The notes under the pieces were generated by a model that worked only from the letters and a program-made list of their open reading frames with translations, was not told where the DNA came from and searched no databases. A stretch of 64,000 nucleotides of DNA from an uncultured Eggerthellaceae bacterium. Its GTDB lineage: Bacteria > Actinomycetota > Coriobacteriia > Coriobacteriales > Eggerthellaceae. The stretch is from positions 1 to 64,000 of the forward strand of contig CAJUSF010000018.1 of the NCBI GenBank assembly GCA_910588945.1, in the 5' to 3' direction. Position numbers and translations under genes: made by a program. Below are positions 26,039 through 36,164 of the stretch, in pieces; within the stretch, counting starts at the first letter, position 1, and the number at the start of each line of letters is the position of its first letter.

Positions 26039-26509
26039 ATGCCACGTCGTGCAGCTGCTGGACGTCGAGTGATTCAGCCCGACGCAAAGTATAACAACCG
26101 TCTTGTCACCCAACTTATTAATAAGGTTATGCGTGATGGCAAGAAGTCCCTCGCAGAGCGCATCGTTTATAGCGCATTTGATATTGTTGAGGAAAAAACA
26201 GGCGAAGATCCGCTGAGTATCTTCAAAAAGGCGATGGACAATGTCCGCCCAACACTTGAGTGCAAGCCCAAGCGTGTCGGTGGTGCTACCTATCAGGTTC
26301 CTATGGAGGTTAACTCTCGCAGAGCTACCACTTTGGCAATTCGCTGGATTGTCGATTACTCACGCAGCCGTCGTGAGCACACCATGGCGGAGCGTCTTGC
26401 GACCGAGATCATGGAAGCCTCCGAGAATACCAGTAACGCCGTGAAGAAGCGCGAAGATATGTATAAGATGGCCGAAGCGAACCGTGCGTTCTCGCACTAT
26501 CGTTTCTAA
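26039..26509 (+). CDS. rpsG: 30S ribosomal protein S7
   Basis: 156 aa primary binder of the 16S rRNA 3' domain. MPRRAAAGRR start, NKVMRDGKKSLAERIVY, RRVGGATYQVPMEV-like block and the REHTMAERLATEI segment identify it. Length is the bacterial norm. It follows rpsL by 97 nt and precedes fusA by 12 nt. Confidence 0.97.
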   Translation: MPRRAAAGRRVIQPDAKYNNRLVTQLINKVMRDGKKSLAERIVYSAFDIVEEKTGEDPLSIFKKAMDNVRPTLECKPKRVGGATYQVPMEVNSRRATTLAIRWIVDYSRSRREHTMAERLATEIMEASENTSNAVKKREDMYKMAEANRAFSHYRF

Positions 26510-26521
26510 GGCAGGTACAGT

Positions 26522-28639
26522 ATGGCTAAACTTGACCTTAAAGATACGCGCAACTTTGGTATCATGGCCCACATCGATGCGGGCAAAACTACCACCACCG
26601 AGCGTATCCTTTACTACACTGGAAAGACTCACAAAATTGGTGAGGTGCATGACGGTGCGGCTACCATGGACTGGATGGTTCAGGAGCAGGAGCGTGGCGT
26701 AACGATTACCGCTGCGGCAACCACCTGCTATTGGAAGTATCCCCGTGGTCTTGATGATGGCAAGGAATATCGCTTCCAGATCATCGACACACCAGGTCAC
26801 GTTGACTTCACGTCCGAGGTAGAGCGTTCCCTTCGTGTTCTTGATGGCACCGTAGCTGTGTTTGACGCGGTTGCTGGCGTTCAGCCACAGTCCGAGACCG
26901 TTTGGCGCCAGGCAGAGCGCTATGGTGTTCCACGTATTGCGTTCATCAACAAATATGATCGTGTAGGCGCTGATTTCTTCCACGCCATCCAGACCATGCG
27001 CGATCGTCTCGATGCTAACGCTATTGCCGCCCAGATTCCTATGGGTGCCGAGGATCAGTTCTGGGGCATTGTTGACTTGGTCACCATGACCGCATGGGAC
27101 TTCAAGGCCGACGAAAAAGGTATGACCTACCCTGAGGCAATGGATGAGATCCCTGCTGAGTTCAAAGACGATGCTGAGATTTACCGCCAGGAGCTTCTTG
27201 AGGCTGCTGCCGACTGTGATGATGACCTCATGGAGAAGGTTCTCATGGAGGAAGAGGTAACAGTCGAGGAGTTCAAGGCCGCTATCCGCAAGGGTGTTAT
27301 CGCCTGCCAGATCAATCCGGTATTTGTGGGTTCTGCCTATAAGAACAAGGGTGTCCAAGAGCTTTTGGATGCTGTTGTCGATTATCTGCCGAGCCCGGTT
27401 GACATTCCTGCCATTAAGGGTATCAATCCTGACAACGATCAGGAAGAAGAGCGTCCGGCAGATCCGAAGGCGCCGTTTAGCTCACTTGCCTTCAAGATCA
27501 TGACTGACCCATTTGTTGGTAAGCTTACCTACCTGCGTTGCTATTCGGGATCGCTCGATAAGGGCTCATACGTCCTCAATGCGGTCAAGGGCAAGAAAGA
27601 GCGTATCGGCCGTTTGCTTCAGATGCACTCCAATCAGCAAATCGACGTTGACAAGTGCTCTGCAGGCGACATCGTTGCTGTTGTTGGTCTGAAGGACACC
27701 TCGACTGGTGATACGCTGTGTGCTGAGAATGCACCGATCATCCTTGAGTCAATGCAGTTTGCTGATCCGGTTATCGATATTGCTGTCGAGCCGAAAACAA
27801 AGGCTGAGCAGGACAAGATGGCAATTGCGCTTCAGAAGCTTGCTGAAGAGGATCCAACCTTCCGCGTTTCCACAAACCACGAGACCGGCCAGACTATTAT
27901 TGCCGGCATGGGCGAGCTTCACCTCGAGATCATCATCGACCGACTTCTCCGCGAGTTCAAGGTCGAAGCAAACGTTGGTAAACCGCAGGTTGCTTACCGT
28001 GAGCGTCCGGGTCATGAGGTTCTCGGTGCCGAGGGTAAGTTCGTTCGTCAGTCAGGCGGTCATGGACAGTATGGTCATGCGATTATCAACATGTATCCGC
28101 AGGAGGCTGGCAAGGGTTACGAATTCGAGAACAAGATCGTTGGCGGTGTTATTCCAAAAGAGTTCATCCCGGCTGTCGACAAAGGCATCAAAGAGGCTCT
28201 CGATTCCGGTGTTTTGGCTGGATATCCTGTTGAGGACATCAAAGTCGAGCTCATCGACGGAAGCTTCCATGAGGTTGACTCTTCTGAGGCAGCATTTAAG
28301 GTTGCAGGCTCTATGGCAATCAAGGATGCGCTCAAGAAGTCCGATCCGGTTATCCTCGAGCCGATGATGGCTGTTGAGGTTGAGACTCCTGAAGAGTACA
28401 CCGGCTTTGTTATGGGTGATATCCCAAGCCGCCGTGGCATTATCCAGGGTCAGGAGCAGCAGGGCAACGCTACTGTTGTCAGCGCAAAGGTGCCGCTGTC
28501 CCAGATGTTTGGATACGCTACCGATCTTCGCAGTGGTACGCAGGGACGCGCTGTTTACACCATGCAGTTCGACTCATACGAGCCAGTGCCTAAGAATGTT
28601 GCAACAGAGATCATCAGCAAAGCCGGCGGTAACGCGTAA
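26522..28639 (+). CDS. fusA: Elongation factor G
   Basis: 705 aa translocase GTPase. G1 AHIDAGKTTT, switch II DTPGHVDF and G4 NKYD (the usual NKMD with Tyr) are present. Domain II begins near FKIMTDPFVGKLTY, domain IV contains the RQSGGHGQYGHA segment, and domain V the DIPSRRGIIQGQ region. ATG follows AAGGCAGGTACAGT. It is a single full-length EF-G of the canonical class, encoded between S7 and S10 as in several Gram-positive genomes. Confidence 0.97.
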   Translation: MAKLDLKDTRNFGIMAHIDAGKTTTTERILYYTGKTHKIGEVHDGAATMDWMVQEQERGVTITAAATTCYWKYPRGLDDGKEYRFQIIDTPGHVDFTSEVERSLRVLDGTVAVFDAVAGVQPQSETVWRQAERYGVPRIAFINKYDRVGADFFHAIQTMRDRLDANAIAAQIPMGAEDQFWGIVDLVTMTAWDFKADEKGMTYPEAMDEIPAEFKDDAEIYRQELLEAAADCDDDLMEKVLMEEEVTVEEFKAAIRKGVIACQINPVFVGSAYKNKGVQELLDAVVDYLPSPVDIPAIKGINPDNDQEEERPADPKAPFSSLAFKIMTDPFVGKLTYLRCYSGSLDKGSYVLNAVKGKKERIGRLLQMHSNQQIDVDKCSAGDIVAVVGLKDTSTGDTLCAENAPIILESMQFADPVIDIAVEPKTKAEQDKMAIALQKLAEEDPTFRVSTNHETGQTIIAGMGELHLEIIIDRLLREFKVEANVGKPQVAYRERPGHEVLGAEGKFVRQSGGHGQYGHAIINMYPQEAGKGYEFENKIVGGVIPKEFIPAVDKGIKEALDSGVLAGYPVEDIKVELIDGSFHEVDSSEAAFKVAGSMAIKDALKKSDPVILEPMMAVEVETPEEYTGFVMGDIPSRRGIIQGQEQQGNATVVSAKVPLSQMFGYATDLRSGTQGRAVYTMQFDSYEPVPKNVATEIISKAGGNA

Positions 28640-28671
28640 GAGACGTCGCAAATTATTTGGAGGAATTTCAA

Positions 28672-28980
<309 letters not shown>

Positions 28981-28994
28981 GGAGGTACACTGAG

Positions 28995-29624
28995 ATGATA
29001 GATTCAATCTATGGCAAGAAGCTGGGTATGACCCAGATCTTTGCTGAGGACGACACCGTCGTGCCTGTCACCGTTGTTCAGGCCGAGCCGAACGTCATTT
29101 GTCAGGTGAAGACCACTCAGACTGATGGCTATGAGGCTGTTCAGGTTGGCTTTGGTGCTATTAAGGCTTCGAAGGTTAACAAGCCGATGAAGGGTCATTT
29201 CGACAAGCAGGGTGTCGAGCCGAAGCGTTATCTTCGCGAGATTCGCGTTGAGAATGCAGGTGAGTACAATGTTGGTGATGAGAACACCGTTGCTTCCTTT
29301 AACGAGGCCGTTAAGGTGGACGTCACCGGAACCTCTAAAGGTAAGGGCTTTGCCGGCGTTATGAAGCGCTACGGATTCCGTGGTGGTCCGGGCGGACACG
29401 GTGCTCACTTCCATCGCGCTCCCGGTTCGGTTGGTCAGTGCGCAACCCCTTCACGCGTGTTCAAGGGTGTTCGCCTTCCGGGTCAGATGGGCTGCGATAC
29501 TGTAACTGTTAGGAATTTGGATGTCGTTCGCATCGATGAGGAGCAGAATCTCCTTCTCATCAAGGGTGCCATCCCGGGCGGTAAGAACGGAATTGTTCGC
29601 GTTCGCATCGCCAAGACTCAGTAG
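28995..29624 (+). CDS. rplC: 50S ribosomal protein L3
   Basis: 209 aa. IYGKKLGMTQIFAEDD start, KGKGFAGVMKRYGFRGGPGGHGAHFHRAPGS-type central loop that reaches the peptidyl transferase centre, and the GQMGCDTVTVRNL segment identify it. Ribosome site GGGAGGTAC. Confidence 0.97.
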   Translation: MIDSIYGKKLGMTQIFAEDDTVVPVTVVQAEPNVICQVKTTQTDGYEAVQVGFGAIKASKVNKPMKGHFDKQGVEPKRYLREIRVENAGEYNVGDENTVASFNEAVKVDVTGTSKGKGFAGVMKRYGFRGGPGGHGAHFHRAPGSVGQCATPSRVFKGVRLPGQMGCDTVTVRNLDVVRIDEEQNLLLIKGAIPGGKNGIVRVRIAKTQ

Positions 29625-29643
29625 GGTAAAAGGAGCTGAATAA

Positions 29644-30270
29644 ATGGCAACACTAGAGATAAAGGATGCGAAGGGCAAGGCGGCCGGTAAGGCCGAGCTC
29701 GCCGATGCAGTTTATGGCATCGAGCCCAATATGCATGTTATGCATCGCACCGTGAAAGCACAGCAGGCTGGCTGGCGTCAAGGTACCGCCAACACCAAGA
29801 CTCGCGGATTCGTATCTGGCGGCGGCAAGAAGCCGTGGCGTCAGAAGGGTACAGGCCGTGCACGTCAAGGTACCATCCGCGCTCCACAATGGCGCGGCGG
29901 CGGCACTGTCTTCGGACCACATAGTCGCTCTTATGACCAGAAGGTCAACGGCAAAGAGGTCAAGCTTGCGATGCGCTCGGCACTTTCTGCGAAGCTTGCT
30001 GAAGGTGAGCTCGTCATCGTGAAGGCGCCTGCATTCGAGAAGCCTTCCACCAAAGAGGCTGTCGCTATGCTCAAGGCGCTCGATCTTGAGGGCAAAAGGA
30101 TCACGCTCATCATCCCTAACGATGCTGTGGAGTGCTTCCTTTCGTTCCGCAACATTCCTGAGGTCGAGATTCTGCCTGTGAACAGCATCAACGCATACGA
30201 CCTTATCGACAACAAAGCTCTCGTCATCGTAGACGATTGCCTGAGCTACATCGAGGAGGTGCTTGCATAA
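29644..30270 (+). CDS. rplD: 50S ribosomal protein L4
   Basis: 208 aa, lines the exit tunnel constriction through its extended loop (GGGKKPWRQKGTGRARQGTI, then RAPQWRGGGTVFGP). In other bacteria L4 also represses its operon. GGTAAAAGGAGC precedes the ATG. Its stop overlaps the rplW start by one base. Confidence 0.97.
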   Translation: MATLEIKDAKGKAAGKAELADAVYGIEPNMHVMHRTVKAQQAGWRQGTANTKTRGFVSGGGKKPWRQKGTGRARQGTIRAPQWRGGGTVFGPHSRSYDQKVNGKEVKLAMRSALSAKLAEGELVIVKAPAFEKPSTKEAVAMLKALDLEGKRITLIIPNDAVECFLSFRNIPEVEILPVNSINAYDLIDNKALVIVDDCLSYIEEVLA

Positions 30271-30560
30271 TGTCACGCGACGCACGTGAGATCATCATCC
30301 GTCCGATCGTTACTGAGCACAGCTACGATGTAATGGATAACAATGTCTACACCTTTGAGGTAGCTAAGGATGCGAACAAGATTGAGATCCGCAATGCTAT
30401 CGAGACGATCTTCGATGTTACGGTCACGAAGGTCAACACCTTGAACGTCAAGCCGAAGCCGAAGCGCGTTCGCTATCAGAAGAAGGGCTACACTCGCACT
30501 TGGAAGAAAGCGATGGTCACCCTCAAAGATGGCGATACCATCGAGATATTCGGAGCATAA
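30270..30560 (+). CDS. rplW: 50S ribosomal protein L23
   Basis: 96 aa, docking site for trigger factor and SRP at the exit tunnel. The ATG at 30270 is chosen because it overlaps the L4 stop (TAATG) and yields the standard start SRDAREIIIRPIVTEHSY. An in-frame codon 33 nt upstream lies inside rplD. In most bacteria rplB follows directly; here a terminator follows instead. Confidence 0.97.
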   Translation: MSRDAREIIIRPIVTEHSYDVMDNNVYTFEVAKDANKIEIRNAIETIFDVTVTKVNTLNVKPKPKRVRYQKKGYTRTWKKAMVTLKDGDTIEIFGA

Positions 30561-30588
30561 TTTAGGTTATTGACTCTAAGTTGACATC

Positions 30589-30619
30589 AAAACGGCGGCA
30601 GTTATTGTCGCCGTTTTTT
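30589..30619 (+). terminator. Terminator after rplW
   Basis: AAAACGGCG / CGCCG-TTTTTT stem with an 11-nt loop, 28 nt past the rplW stop. It ends the str-S10 first half. Confidence 0.88.
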
Positions 30620-30698
30620 ATGCTCGGATGCATTTTGAAGTAAATATAGATATGTGCATTGATCAATGTTTTGACGCTTTGGATAGTGAAACCTTCGG

Positions 30699-30704
30699 TA
30701 TCAT
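30699..30704 (+). promoter_or_regulatory. -10 box of leaderless permease gene
   Basis: TATCAT followed by 6 nt and then ATG, with no Shine-Dalgarno between. Same geometry as at 6853 and 48188. Confidence 0.35.
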
Positions 30705-30710
30705 AGATAT

Positions 30711-33700
30711 ATGCTCAAAGATACTTTCAATATAGACATCTGGCGAACTATAACGCATTCTTGGGGACGCTTTATAGCGATCTTTGCAATCGTGGCGCTT
30801 GGTGTGGGTTTTTACGCCGGTCTTCGCATGACGGCTCCCGATATGCGTCTTGCGGCAGATGCTTTCTACGATGGCACTAATCTGATGGATATTCGCATCG
30901 TATCCACGATGGGTCTTGATGCTGAGGATATCGACGAGATCTCCAAGGTTGACGGTGTTGAGGATGTTGTTGCCGCATATGAGACGGATGTGGTGGCCGA
31001 GCTGGATGGCGATCCCTATGTGATGCGGGTGCATTCTTTGCCGTATGAGGCTCAGGTATCGCAGCGCATGGATGAGGTAATGGTTACCTATGATGATGTC
31101 AGCTCTCTCAATAAACTAGTTCTTGAGAAGGGCACCTGGCCCAGAGCGAATAACGAGTGTATCCTCTCGGCGGACCGAATTATGAACAAGCCGCTTTCGA
31201 TTGGCGATAAGCTTACTGTTACTGAATGTTCCACCGGTCTGGATGATACCTTGCGGGAGCGGGAATACACCATTGTCGGCCTAGCGCATTCCTCATATTA
31301 TTCTGCATCAACCAATATGGGATCCACTACGTTGGGTTCAGGGTACATCCAGCAGTTCATGTATGTACCTGAATCAGACTTCGATGCCGATTTCCCGATT
31401 ACAGAGGCTTTTGTTACGGTCGAAGGAGCCAAAGATTTTATCTCGGGAAGCTTTGAGTATCAGAGTCGTATAGACGAAGTGATGAAAGAGCTTTTTGGTA
31501 TCGAAGAGGTGCGTGAACAAGAGCGCTTGCGCACGATTAAAGATAAAGCTCAAGCGGAACTTGACGATGCTCGTGCGCAATTTGAATCAGAGCGCACCGA
31601 TGCGTTTGCCCAACTTGACGATGCAATGACGAAGCTCAATGATGCGGCGACTACTATTGCGGCAAGCGAGAAGGAAATTGCTGAGGGTGAACGGGCTTAT
31701 CAGACAGGCATGCGCGAACTTGCCGAGAAAGAATCGGATGGCAATGCGCAGTTGAAAGCCGGACAGGATGAGATCGATGCCAACAGAGTAAAGCTTGAGG
31801 AGTCGAAAGTTCAGCTTGATGCAGCAGCTGCCCAGCTAGAAGCGGGTTGGGCGACTATTTCGGCTCTTTCACCGTATCCGGTTAATAAAGATAACGCCGC
31901 ACAGGTTTTGGATGGAATGAAGCAGCAGCTGGCGATGTTGCCACCGGGAACGCCTGCCTATGAACAACTTGCGGCCTCAATCGAAAAGCTGAGTGCCCTC
32001 ATAAAGGCTCAGGCGGAATACGATGATGGACTTAAGCGATACAACGACGGCATTGCACAGCTTCAAGCCGCCCAGAATACTCTTGATGCCGAACGCGCAT
32101 CGGCGGCATCACAGATTGCAGCTGCAAAAAATGAGCTTGCAAAGGCTAAGCGCACGATAGAATCCGGCCGGGTAGAGCTTGCGCAGGGCAAAGCCGAATA
32201 TGAACAAGGCCTTTCCGAGTATCAGGAAAACCGCGATAACGCAATGAATCAGCTTGCCGATGCTGAGGCCGAGCTTGATGATGCGCAGAATCAAATCAAT
32301 GATATCGAGACTCCCGAGTGGCTCATCATGGATCGCACGAAAAACTACGGCGCCGAGAGCTTCGATATGGATGCTGGGCGCGTGGATAATATCGCGATGG
32401 TCTTTCCGTTCGTATTCTTCCTTGTTGCAGCTCTGGTAGCTCTCACCACTATGACTCGCATGGTTGATGAGGAGCGCATGCAGATAGGCACGTATAAAGC
32501 GCTTGGGTATTCTCGCTCGCGCATTACCTCCAAGTACCTGATCTATGCTGCCATCGCCTCGAGCACCGGATCCATCGCGGGGATCGCGCTGATGGCGTTG
32601 ACGTTGCCAGCGATCATCATGAGTGCGTACGCGATCATGTATATCATCCCGGTATCGAATCTGACCATCGACTGGCCGATCGCGCTTACGGCGATGTTGC
32701 TTGGTGTGGGCATTACGCTCTTTGCGACAGCTGCGGCGGCGATATCGACACTGCGGGAGTCTCCGGCAGCACTTATGCTCCCGAAAGCTCCAAAAGCTGG
32801 CAAGCGTATTTTGCTTGAGCGGATCAAGCCCATATGGAATCGCCTGTCGTTTTTGTGGAAAGTCACCTGTAGAAATATCTTTCGATATAAAAAACGTCTT
32901 TTCATGACTATTGTCGGTATTGCAGGGTGCACCGCGCTTTTGCTTACCGGTTTCGGGCTTCATGATTCGATCAACGATATCATTGACAAGCATTATGGCG
33001 AGATCGTCGAATACAACATGGTGATCACCAAAGAAGATGACATAGCCGAAGAAGATGCAGATGCGCTTGATTCGATTCTTGCCGAGCAGGGTCAGGTCGA
33101 GGCTTCGGCAGATGCATTTGAAGATACGATGGTCGTAATTGGAAGTGCAAGCGATATGTCGGTCGAGATGATTGTTCCGCGCAGTTTCGAGACGTTTTCT
33201 CAGATATGGAATTTCAGGAATAGGGTTTCACAACAGCAGGTCACACTTGATGATACCGGTGTGATTATCACGGAAAAGATTGCGATCAAATTCGGTTTAG
33301 ATGCCGGCGATACGATCACGTTAGCATCTCAAGATGACATGGGCAACGCGACTAACGAGCGCTATGAATTTCCTGTTACAGGGATTATTGAAAACTATAT
33401 TGATCACGATGTTTTTATGAGCACTGATCTATATGAGAAGACCTTCCACAAGAAACCCATGTTCAACAATCAGTTTGTGAATACTGCGGTCATCGGTGAG
33501 GGTCGCGATCAGTTGGCTGCTGACATTCGCGGTATAGACGGCATTAAAACGGTTACCTTTAATGATGAAACGATTGATATTTACAAATCGGCACTTAAAT
33601 CGGTAAATATGGTGGTGATCGTGCTGATCATTGCCGCGGCGTTGCTGGCGTTCATCGTTTTGTATAACTTGACAAACATCAACATCACCGAGCGCATGCG

Positions 33701-34004
33701 CGAGATTGCGACGCTGAAGGTTTTGGGATTTACCGCCAAAGAGGTCTACCAGTATATCTTCCGTGAGATATTGATTCTCTCCGTTATGGGTGCGGCGCTC
33801 GGTTTAGGACTTGGTGTCGTGCTCGAGAATTTCGTAGTGACTACCGCTGAGGTTGATATGGTTATGTTCGGTAGAGATATACATTGGCCAAGCTTTGTAT
33901 TCGCGTTTTTGCTTACGATGCTCTTTACAGTGATCGTCACTTTGAGCATGCGAGGTAAGCTCAAGCGTATCGACATGGTCGAAAGTCTAAAGTCCAATGA
34001 ATAG
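30711..34004 (+). CDS. FtsX/MacB-type ABC transporter permease with coiled-coil stalk
   Basis: 1097 aa, large permease of the ABC3 (type VII) superfamily. An N-terminal helix (RFIAIFAIVALGVGFYAGL) is followed by a MacB-like periplasmic domain. Residues ~260-535 are a long coiled coil (QAELDDARAQFESERTDAF type heptads) interrupted near residue 385. Three helices follow from ~563, then a second domain (helix ~740, extracytoplasmic part, three final helices). Such proteins transduce ATP hydrolysis to an extracellular partner or export peptides and lipids. It pairs with the ATPase gene 35 nt downstream. The function of this pair is unknown. Confidence 0.9.
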   Translation: MLKDTFNIDIWRTITHSWGRFIAIFAIVALGVGFYAGLRMTAPDMRLAADAFYDGTNLMDIRIVSTMGLDAEDIDEISKVDGVEDVVAAYETDVVAELDGDPYVMRVHSLPYEAQVSQRMDEVMVTYDDVSSLNKLVLEKGTWPRANNECILSADRIMNKPLSIGDKLTVTECSTGLDDTLREREYTIVGLAHSSYYSASTNMGSTTLGSGYIQQFMYVPESDFDADFPITEAFVTVEGAKDFISGSFEYQSRIDEVMKELFGIEEVREQERLRTIKDKAQAELDDARAQFESERTDAFAQLDDAMTKLNDAATTIAASEKEIAEGERAYQTGMRELAEKESDGNAQLKAGQDEIDANRVKLEESKVQLDAAAAQLEAGWATISALSPYPVNKDNAAQVLDGMKQQLAMLPPGTPAYEQLAASIEKLSALIKAQAEYDDGLKRYNDGIAQLQAAQNTLDAERASAASQIAAAKNELAKAKRTIESGRVELAQGKAEYEQGLSEYQENRDNAMNQLADAEAELDDAQNQINDIETPEWLIMDRTKNYGAESFDMDAGRVDNIAMVFPFVFFLVAALVALTTMTRMVDEERMQIGTYKALGYSRSRITSKYLIYAAIASSTGSIAGIALMALTLPAIIMSAYAIMYIIPVSNLTIDWPIALTAMLLGVGITLFATAAAAISTLRESPAALMLPKAPKAGKRILLERIKPIWNRLSFLWKVTCRNIFRYKKRLFMTIVGIAGCTALLLTGFGLHDSINDIIDKHYGEIVEYNMVITKEDDIAEEDADALDSILAEQGQVEASADAFEDTMVVIGSASDMSVEMIVPRSFETFSQIWNFRNRVSQQQVTLDDTGVIITEKIAIKFGLDAGDTITLASQDDMGNATNERYEFPVTGIIENYIDHDVFMSTDLYEKTFHKKPMFNNQFVNTAVIGEGRDQLAADIRGIDGIKTVTFNDETIDIYKSALKSVNMVVIVLIIAAALLAFIVLYNLTNINITERMREIATLKVLGFTAKEVYQYIFREILILSVMGAALGLGLGVVLENFVVTTAEVDMVMFGRDIHWPSFVFAFLLTMLFTVIVTLSMRGKLKRIDMVESLKSNE

Positions 34005-34039
34005 CGATGCGAATGCAGGGATATAAGTGAGGATACAGT

Positions 34040-34741
34040 ATGGCGTTTCTCGAAGTTAAGGATGTTACGAAGACATATAAAATGGGAGAGATCGAGGTTC
34101 AGGCCGTCAAAGGCATGAACTTTGAGGTTGAGCGCGGGGAGTTCGTAGTAGTTGTTGGGCCGTCTGGTTCAGGTAAAACAACTCTACTCAATATGATTGG
34201 CGGTATGGATACCTGCACCTCTGGCACCATCAAACTTGATGATGTCTGTGTCAGTGCGCTTAATCCTAAAGAGGTTACCTTCTATCGCCGATATGATATC
34301 GGATTCGTGTTTCAGTTTTACAACCTCATTCAAAATCTCAATGCTGTTGAGAATGTTGAACTTGCATCCCAAATCTGTAAGGATCCGCTCGATGCCGCGC
34401 AGACGCTTGAAGCGGTAGGCCTTGGACATCGATTGAGGAATTTCCCCGGGCAGCTCTCAGGCGGCGAGCAGCAGCGTGTGGCCATTGCGCGTGCGCTCGC
34501 GAAAAACCCCAAGCTGCTCCTCTGCGATGAGCCGACCGGTGCGCTCGATTATCAAACTGGCAAGGCGATTTTGCGCCTGCTGCAAAACACCTGCTATGAC
34601 ACGGGTAAAACGGTTATGGTGATCACGCATAATCAAGCATTCGAGGCGATTGCTGATCGCGTGATTCATGTCCATGAAGGTCAAGTGAACAAGGTCGATA
34701 TAAATGAGCATCCTATGAATGCAGAGTTGCTTGAGTGGTAA
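34040..34741 (+). CDS. ABC transporter ATP-binding protein (MacB/LolD class)
   Basis: 233 aa ATPase for the preceding permease. Walker A GPSGSGKTT, Q-loop FVFQFYNLIQNL, signature LSGGEQQRVAIARAL, Walker B LLLCDEPTGALD and H-loop ITHNQ are all intact. The FYNLIQNLNAVENVELA segment is typical of LolD/MacB/FtsE-type mechanotransmission ATPases. ATG follows GTGAGGATAC. It sits between rplW and rplB in an unusual insertion. Confidence 0.95.
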   Translation: MAFLEVKDVTKTYKMGEIEVQAVKGMNFEVERGEFVVVVGPSGSGKTTLLNMIGGMDTCTSGTIKLDDVCVSALNPKEVTFYRRYDIGFVFQFYNLIQNLNAVENVELASQICKDPLDAAQTLEAVGLGHRLRNFPGQLSGGEQQRVAIARALAKNPKLLLCDEPTGALDYQTGKAILRLLQNTCYDTGKTVMVITHNQAFEAIADRVIHVHEGQVNKVDINEHPMNAELLEW

Positions 34742-34823
34742 CTTTGTCGAATGGCCTTAGCACTCAGCGTGTTAGAATGCTAAGCAATCATAGCATTCTG
34801 CTCTTTTAAGGAGAAATATCGAA

Positions 34824-36143
34824 ATGAAGGTCACACAGAAAAAGATCGACAGCAATACGGTGCATTTAGATGCCATTGCCACCGCTCAGGAAGTGGATAA
34901 TGCTCTGCACTCCGCACAGGTCGCATTCGCACAATCCATGGGGATGCGCCCCGAGCAGGGAAAGACGGTTGCTGAGGCTGCCAAAGAACAGATGGGTATT
35001 AGCGATCTCAACTCCATCGTCGAGCCGCAGGCGATCGCTGCGCTCGTCCCTATGGCGCTCGATAAAAAGAATATCATCCCTGCATATATGCCAAAGCCCG
35101 TTACGAAGAGCAAGCTTAAGGCCGGCAATGACTTCAGCTTCAGTCTCGATGTTAAGCTGCGCCCTGAATATGAGCTTACCTCTTACGAGTCGGTCTCTTT
35201 CACGGCGCCGAAGTATACCTTCGACGACTCCATCGTTGACATGCGTCTTGATGAGCTTGCCAATAACTACACCTCATATGAGAAGGTCGAAGACGTCGAT
35301 TCGGACTATGTCATAAAATCCGGCGATAGCATTAAGATCGCTCTTGAAGCATCCGAGGACGGCAAGCGCATAGACGGCCTGTCTACCGAAGGCCGCACAT
35401 ATTGCACAGGTCAGGGTTATATGCCTGAGGGCTTTGATAAAGAGGTCATTGGCATGAAGGTGGGCGAGACCAAAGAATTCAGCTTCGAAGGCCCGGGTTT
35501 TGATGATGATTTCAACGAGATCACGCAGACCGTTGACGCAAAGGTCACTGTTGTTGAGCTTCAGCATGAAGTGAAGCCGGAGATCACGGATGAGTGGCTG
35601 AAGAAGAATATGCCCATGGTGGGCGGCCTAGATGCGCTCAGATCCGACATAAGGCGCGATATCGAAGGCGCAACGCGCGCTCAATACGATGCGTTCATTC
35701 GTCAACTCGCAGCAGCTGAGGCAGCCAAACGCTTTGAAGGCAAGATCGATGATGAGGTCTACGAATCGGCTCGTGCGAACATGATCGATACGATTCGCCA
35801 TCAGTTGCAGCAGGAGAACAAGACCTGGGAATCGTTCGTTGAGGAAAATGGCGGCGAGCAGCAGTTCTCAATGATGCTCATGTTGCAGATCCGCGAGATG
35901 CTCGTGCAGGGTTTTGCGCTAGATGCGATCTTTAGGCATGAGAACCTGACCCTTTCCGATGATGACATTGAGGCGGCCTGTCTTGCTATGAACCCGCAGA
36001 TTCCGCCGAAGACATTGCGCGAGCAGATGACTAAGGCCGGTCAAGGCTTTGCTTTGCGTGAGACCGCAGAGCGTTACAAGGCGAACAATTGGCTTGTGGA
36101 GCACGCCGATATAACGTACCAGGATGCTCCTGCACAAGGATAA
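34824..36143 (+). CDS. tig: Trigger factor-like chaperone
   Basis: 439 aa, nearly the usual trigger factor length. An N-terminal ribosome-binding-like domain (1-110), a PPIase domain (~150-235, with GDSIKIALEASEDGK and GQGYMPEGFDKEVIGMKVGE) and a helical C-terminal chaperone domain are in the normal order. The ribosome-contact signature, usually GFRxGxxP, is degenerate (MGMRPEQGKTV). It would bind nascent chains at L23, whose gene lies 4 kb upstream. Ribosome site AAGGAGAAAT. Confidence 0.85.
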   Translation: MKVTQKKIDSNTVHLDAIATAQEVDNALHSAQVAFAQSMGMRPEQGKTVAEAAKEQMGISDLNSIVEPQAIAALVPMALDKKNIIPAYMPKPVTKSKLKAGNDFSFSLDVKLRPEYELTSYESVSFTAPKYTFDDSIVDMRLDELANNYTSYEKVEDVDSDYVIKSGDSIKIALEASEDGKRIDGLSTEGRTYCTGQGYMPEGFDKEVIGMKVGETKEFSFEGPGFDDDFNEITQTVDAKVTVVELQHEVKPEITDEWLKKNMPMVGGLDALRSDIRRDIEGATRAQYDAFIRQLAAAEAAKRFEGKIDDEVYESARANMIDTIRHQLQQENKTWESFVEENGGEQQFSMMLMLQIREMLVQGFALDAIFRHENLTLSDDDIEAACLAMNPQIPPKTLREQMTKAGQGFALRETAERYKANNWLVEHADITYQDAPAQG

Positions 36144-36164
36144 TCTATAAGGTGAAGTTGCTCT

